Shown in pieces: positions 62,220 through 64,000 of a DNA stretch of 64,000 nt; the stretch's first letter is position 1; every line of letters begins with the position of its first letter. The DNA is from Virgibacillus oceani (GTDB lineage: Bacteria > Bacillota > Bacilli > Bacillales > Amphibacillaceae), in contig NZ_BMFR01000010.1 in assembly GCF_014638995.1 (NCBI RefSeq), positions 62,001 through 126,000 of the forward strand. Reading direction: 5' to 3'. Under the pieces are notes generated by a model. It was not told the DNA's origin and made no database searches. It was given only the letters and a program-made list of their open reading frames with translations. A program made the translations under genes and the position numbers.

Positions 62220-63359
62220 GTGAACAGGATTGTACTGCCAGGTCTAGCGATGATTGCAGTAACATACGGATTAGCGAGATTCGGCTATGGATTAATGTTA
62301 CCTGAGATTTCATCAACACTGGATATGAGTCCTACAATCTCTGGGGTTATTGGATCCAGTTCATATTTTGCCTACTGTCTTGCCATTACCCTTGCAACAC
62401 TTTCCATTCCTAAGTTGGGACCACGTCCATCAATTATGGCGGCAGGAATTTCTGCTTTTGCAGGTATGCTTTTAATGGCGACTTCCACAAATGATATCAT
62501 GCTTGCTGCAGGTGTCCTTGTTGCAGGTGCAAGTACAGGGTTTGGATCTCCTGCATACGGTGAAGTTGTAACAAAAACAATCCAAAAACCATTGCAGGAC
62601 AAAGCAAATACTTGGATCAATGCGGGAACGGGATTTGGGGTATTGATTTCAGGGCCGATCATGTTATTTCTTTCGGGAGATTGGCGATTGGTGTACATCT
62701 TATTTACCTTTATAGCTTTAGCAGTTTTGATCTGGAATTTCATAAACATTCCTAGAATTCAAAGGCAAGAGGGCTTCAAACAAAACACATTTGATATTAA
62801 AAAAACGGATATGAAAAGGTCCATTTTCCTTGTCATTGCTTCACTGGTAATGGGAGTAGCTACAGCTATTTATTGGACTTTTTCCAAGGATTATATAACG
62901 AATGAAGGGAACTTCTCCCAATTAACAACTTCGATTTTCTGGATCATGATTGGTGTATCAGGAATCGCTGGAGGTGTTGCAGGAAATTTAATTGAGAAGC
63001 TAGGGATTGTTAAGGCGTATAGACTTACCATTATGATAGCCTTTCTATCCATTGTCATCCTTCCAATTTTCAATTCGCAAATCGTATTGATTTATTTATC
63101 AGCATTATTCTTTGGGAGTTCATATGTTTTTTTTACAGGGGTTTTACTTGTGTGGGGAGTTAAGCTATATCCCAGACGATCATCACTAGGAATTGGTTTG
63201 CCGTTTTTAACTCTTGCTCTCGGTCAAATTATTGGATCAGCAATAGCAGGGGTGCTAATCCAATCGATCGATTACAAAATGGCCTTTATTGTGTTCGGCT
63301 TTATTGGTTTATCGGCTGTTTTTATTAAACCCTTAAAATCGAGGGTCAACAGTCGGTGA
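62220..63359 (+). CDS. MFS transporter (YbfB/YjiJ-like)
   Basis: 379 residues from the GTG at 62220, which follows GTGGGGGAT; an ATG at 62205 overlaps that SD. Twelve hydrophobic segments; AVTYGLARFGYGLMLPEISS near the start and VAGASTGFGSPAYGEVVTKT are typical of the YbfB/YjiJ branch of MFS, whose substrate is mostly unknown. It follows the TetR gene by one base and is likely under its control; export of a toxic compound is inferred. Confidence 0.9.
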   Translation: MNRIVLPGLAMIAVTYGLARFGYGLMLPEISSTLDMSPTISGVIGSSSYFAYCLAITLATLSIPKLGPRPSIMAAGISAFAGMLLMATSTNDIMLAAGVLVAGASTGFGSPAYGEVVTKTIQKPLQDKANTWINAGTGFGVLISGPIMLFLSGDWRLVYILFTFIALAVLIWNFINIPRIQRQEGFKQNTFDIKKTDMKRSIFLVIASLVMGVATAIYWTFSKDYITNEGNFSQLTTSIFWIMIGVSGIAGGVAGNLIEKLGIVKAYRLTIMIAFLSIVILPIFNSQIVLIYLSALFFGSSYVFFTGVLLVWGVKLYPRRSSLGIGLPFLTLALGQIIGSAIAGVLIQSIDYKMAFIVFGFIGLSAVFIKPLKSRVNSR

Positions 63360-63534
63360 AGGAAGCACGGAAGCACGGGGACGGTTCTTTTGATTTTTTG
63401 CTGGAACTGTACTTCAACCCCCACCTCTCTGACTAGCCGGATATTCCGTTAATGGACCATTTTGTAGAAGAAAAAGTCTTTTTGTTTGTGATAGAATCTA
63501 AATGGAGCGATAATCAAAAATGCTTTAAAGGTGA

Positions 63535-64000
<466 letters not shown>

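Overview
The window looks like chromosomal DNA from a low-G+C Firmicute of the family Bacillaceae. The grounds are AT-rich intergenic regions, strong GGAGG-type ribosome binding sites, frequent TTG/GTG starts, lipobox lipoproteins, and Bacillus-type families (RDD, YkvA, CBO0543, DUF3888, DUF4309, DUF1569, PadR/DUF1048). A halotolerant relative such as Virgibacillus or Oceanobacillus is possible but unproven. No rRNA, tRNA, CRISPR, transposase or integrase gene was seen. The region is accessory in character: mostly one- to three-gene units, eight intact acetyltransferase (GNAT) genes, many regulator-plus-enzyme or regulator-plus-exporter pairs, and many decayed gene fragments.

Layout. 1-2400: a partial GrpB-family gene, a GNAT, and GNAT/unknown relics. 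2395-5240: a consensus promoter, a 14-codon leader peptide of the ErmD type, up to three stacked terminator hairpins, then an RlmA-type 23S rRNA methyltransferase overlapping an Msr-class ABC-F gene; this reads as a macrolide-inducible resistance operon. 5400-7560 (minus): a GNAT and an rsgA paralogue with a structured leader. 7800-18000: a MarR-GNAT fusion, a hydrolase, a cupin, more GNATs, PadR/DUF2812, a lipoprotein, and an ECF41-like sigma factor with a DoxX gene. 18100-25500: a map relic, DUF1569, CBO0543, an MFS transporter, a divergent SDR/TetR pair, and secreted proteins. 26000-28830: VanR/VanS-like two-component system plus a VanY-like D,D-carboxypeptidase without vanHAX. 29000-41200: HAD, MORN-like, ProP-type transporter, FAD/Rieske oxidoreductase, ArsR+AHSA1, Nudix, a MOSC gene broken by a stop codon, RDD and small membrane proteins. 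41200-50900: decayed NTF2-like and TPR genes, AraC, VOC protein, DUF4309 protein, PadR plus three DUF1048 genes plus a DrrAB-like ABC exporter, WYL regulator, methyltransferase. 51000-64000: GNAT, PHP protein, hydrolase, peptidase E-like protein, a vgb-vat streptogramin-inactivation operon behind an attenuator, GNAT, YkvA, AraC+SDR, TetR+MFS, and the start of an intact map gene.

The strongest theme is inducible antibiotic defence. Two separate operons (macrolide type at 2.4-5.2 kb, streptogramin A+B type at 55.7-57.6 kb) have long 5' leaders with a tiny upstream reading frame and mutually exclusive hairpins ending in terminators, and a Van-like sensor/carboxypeptidase set lies between them. 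A second theme is genome decay and local duplication: fragments of map, Nudix and DUF4309 genes recur beside intact homologues in the same window, and a GGGCGC-armed hairpin repeat is scattered in the intergenic regions.
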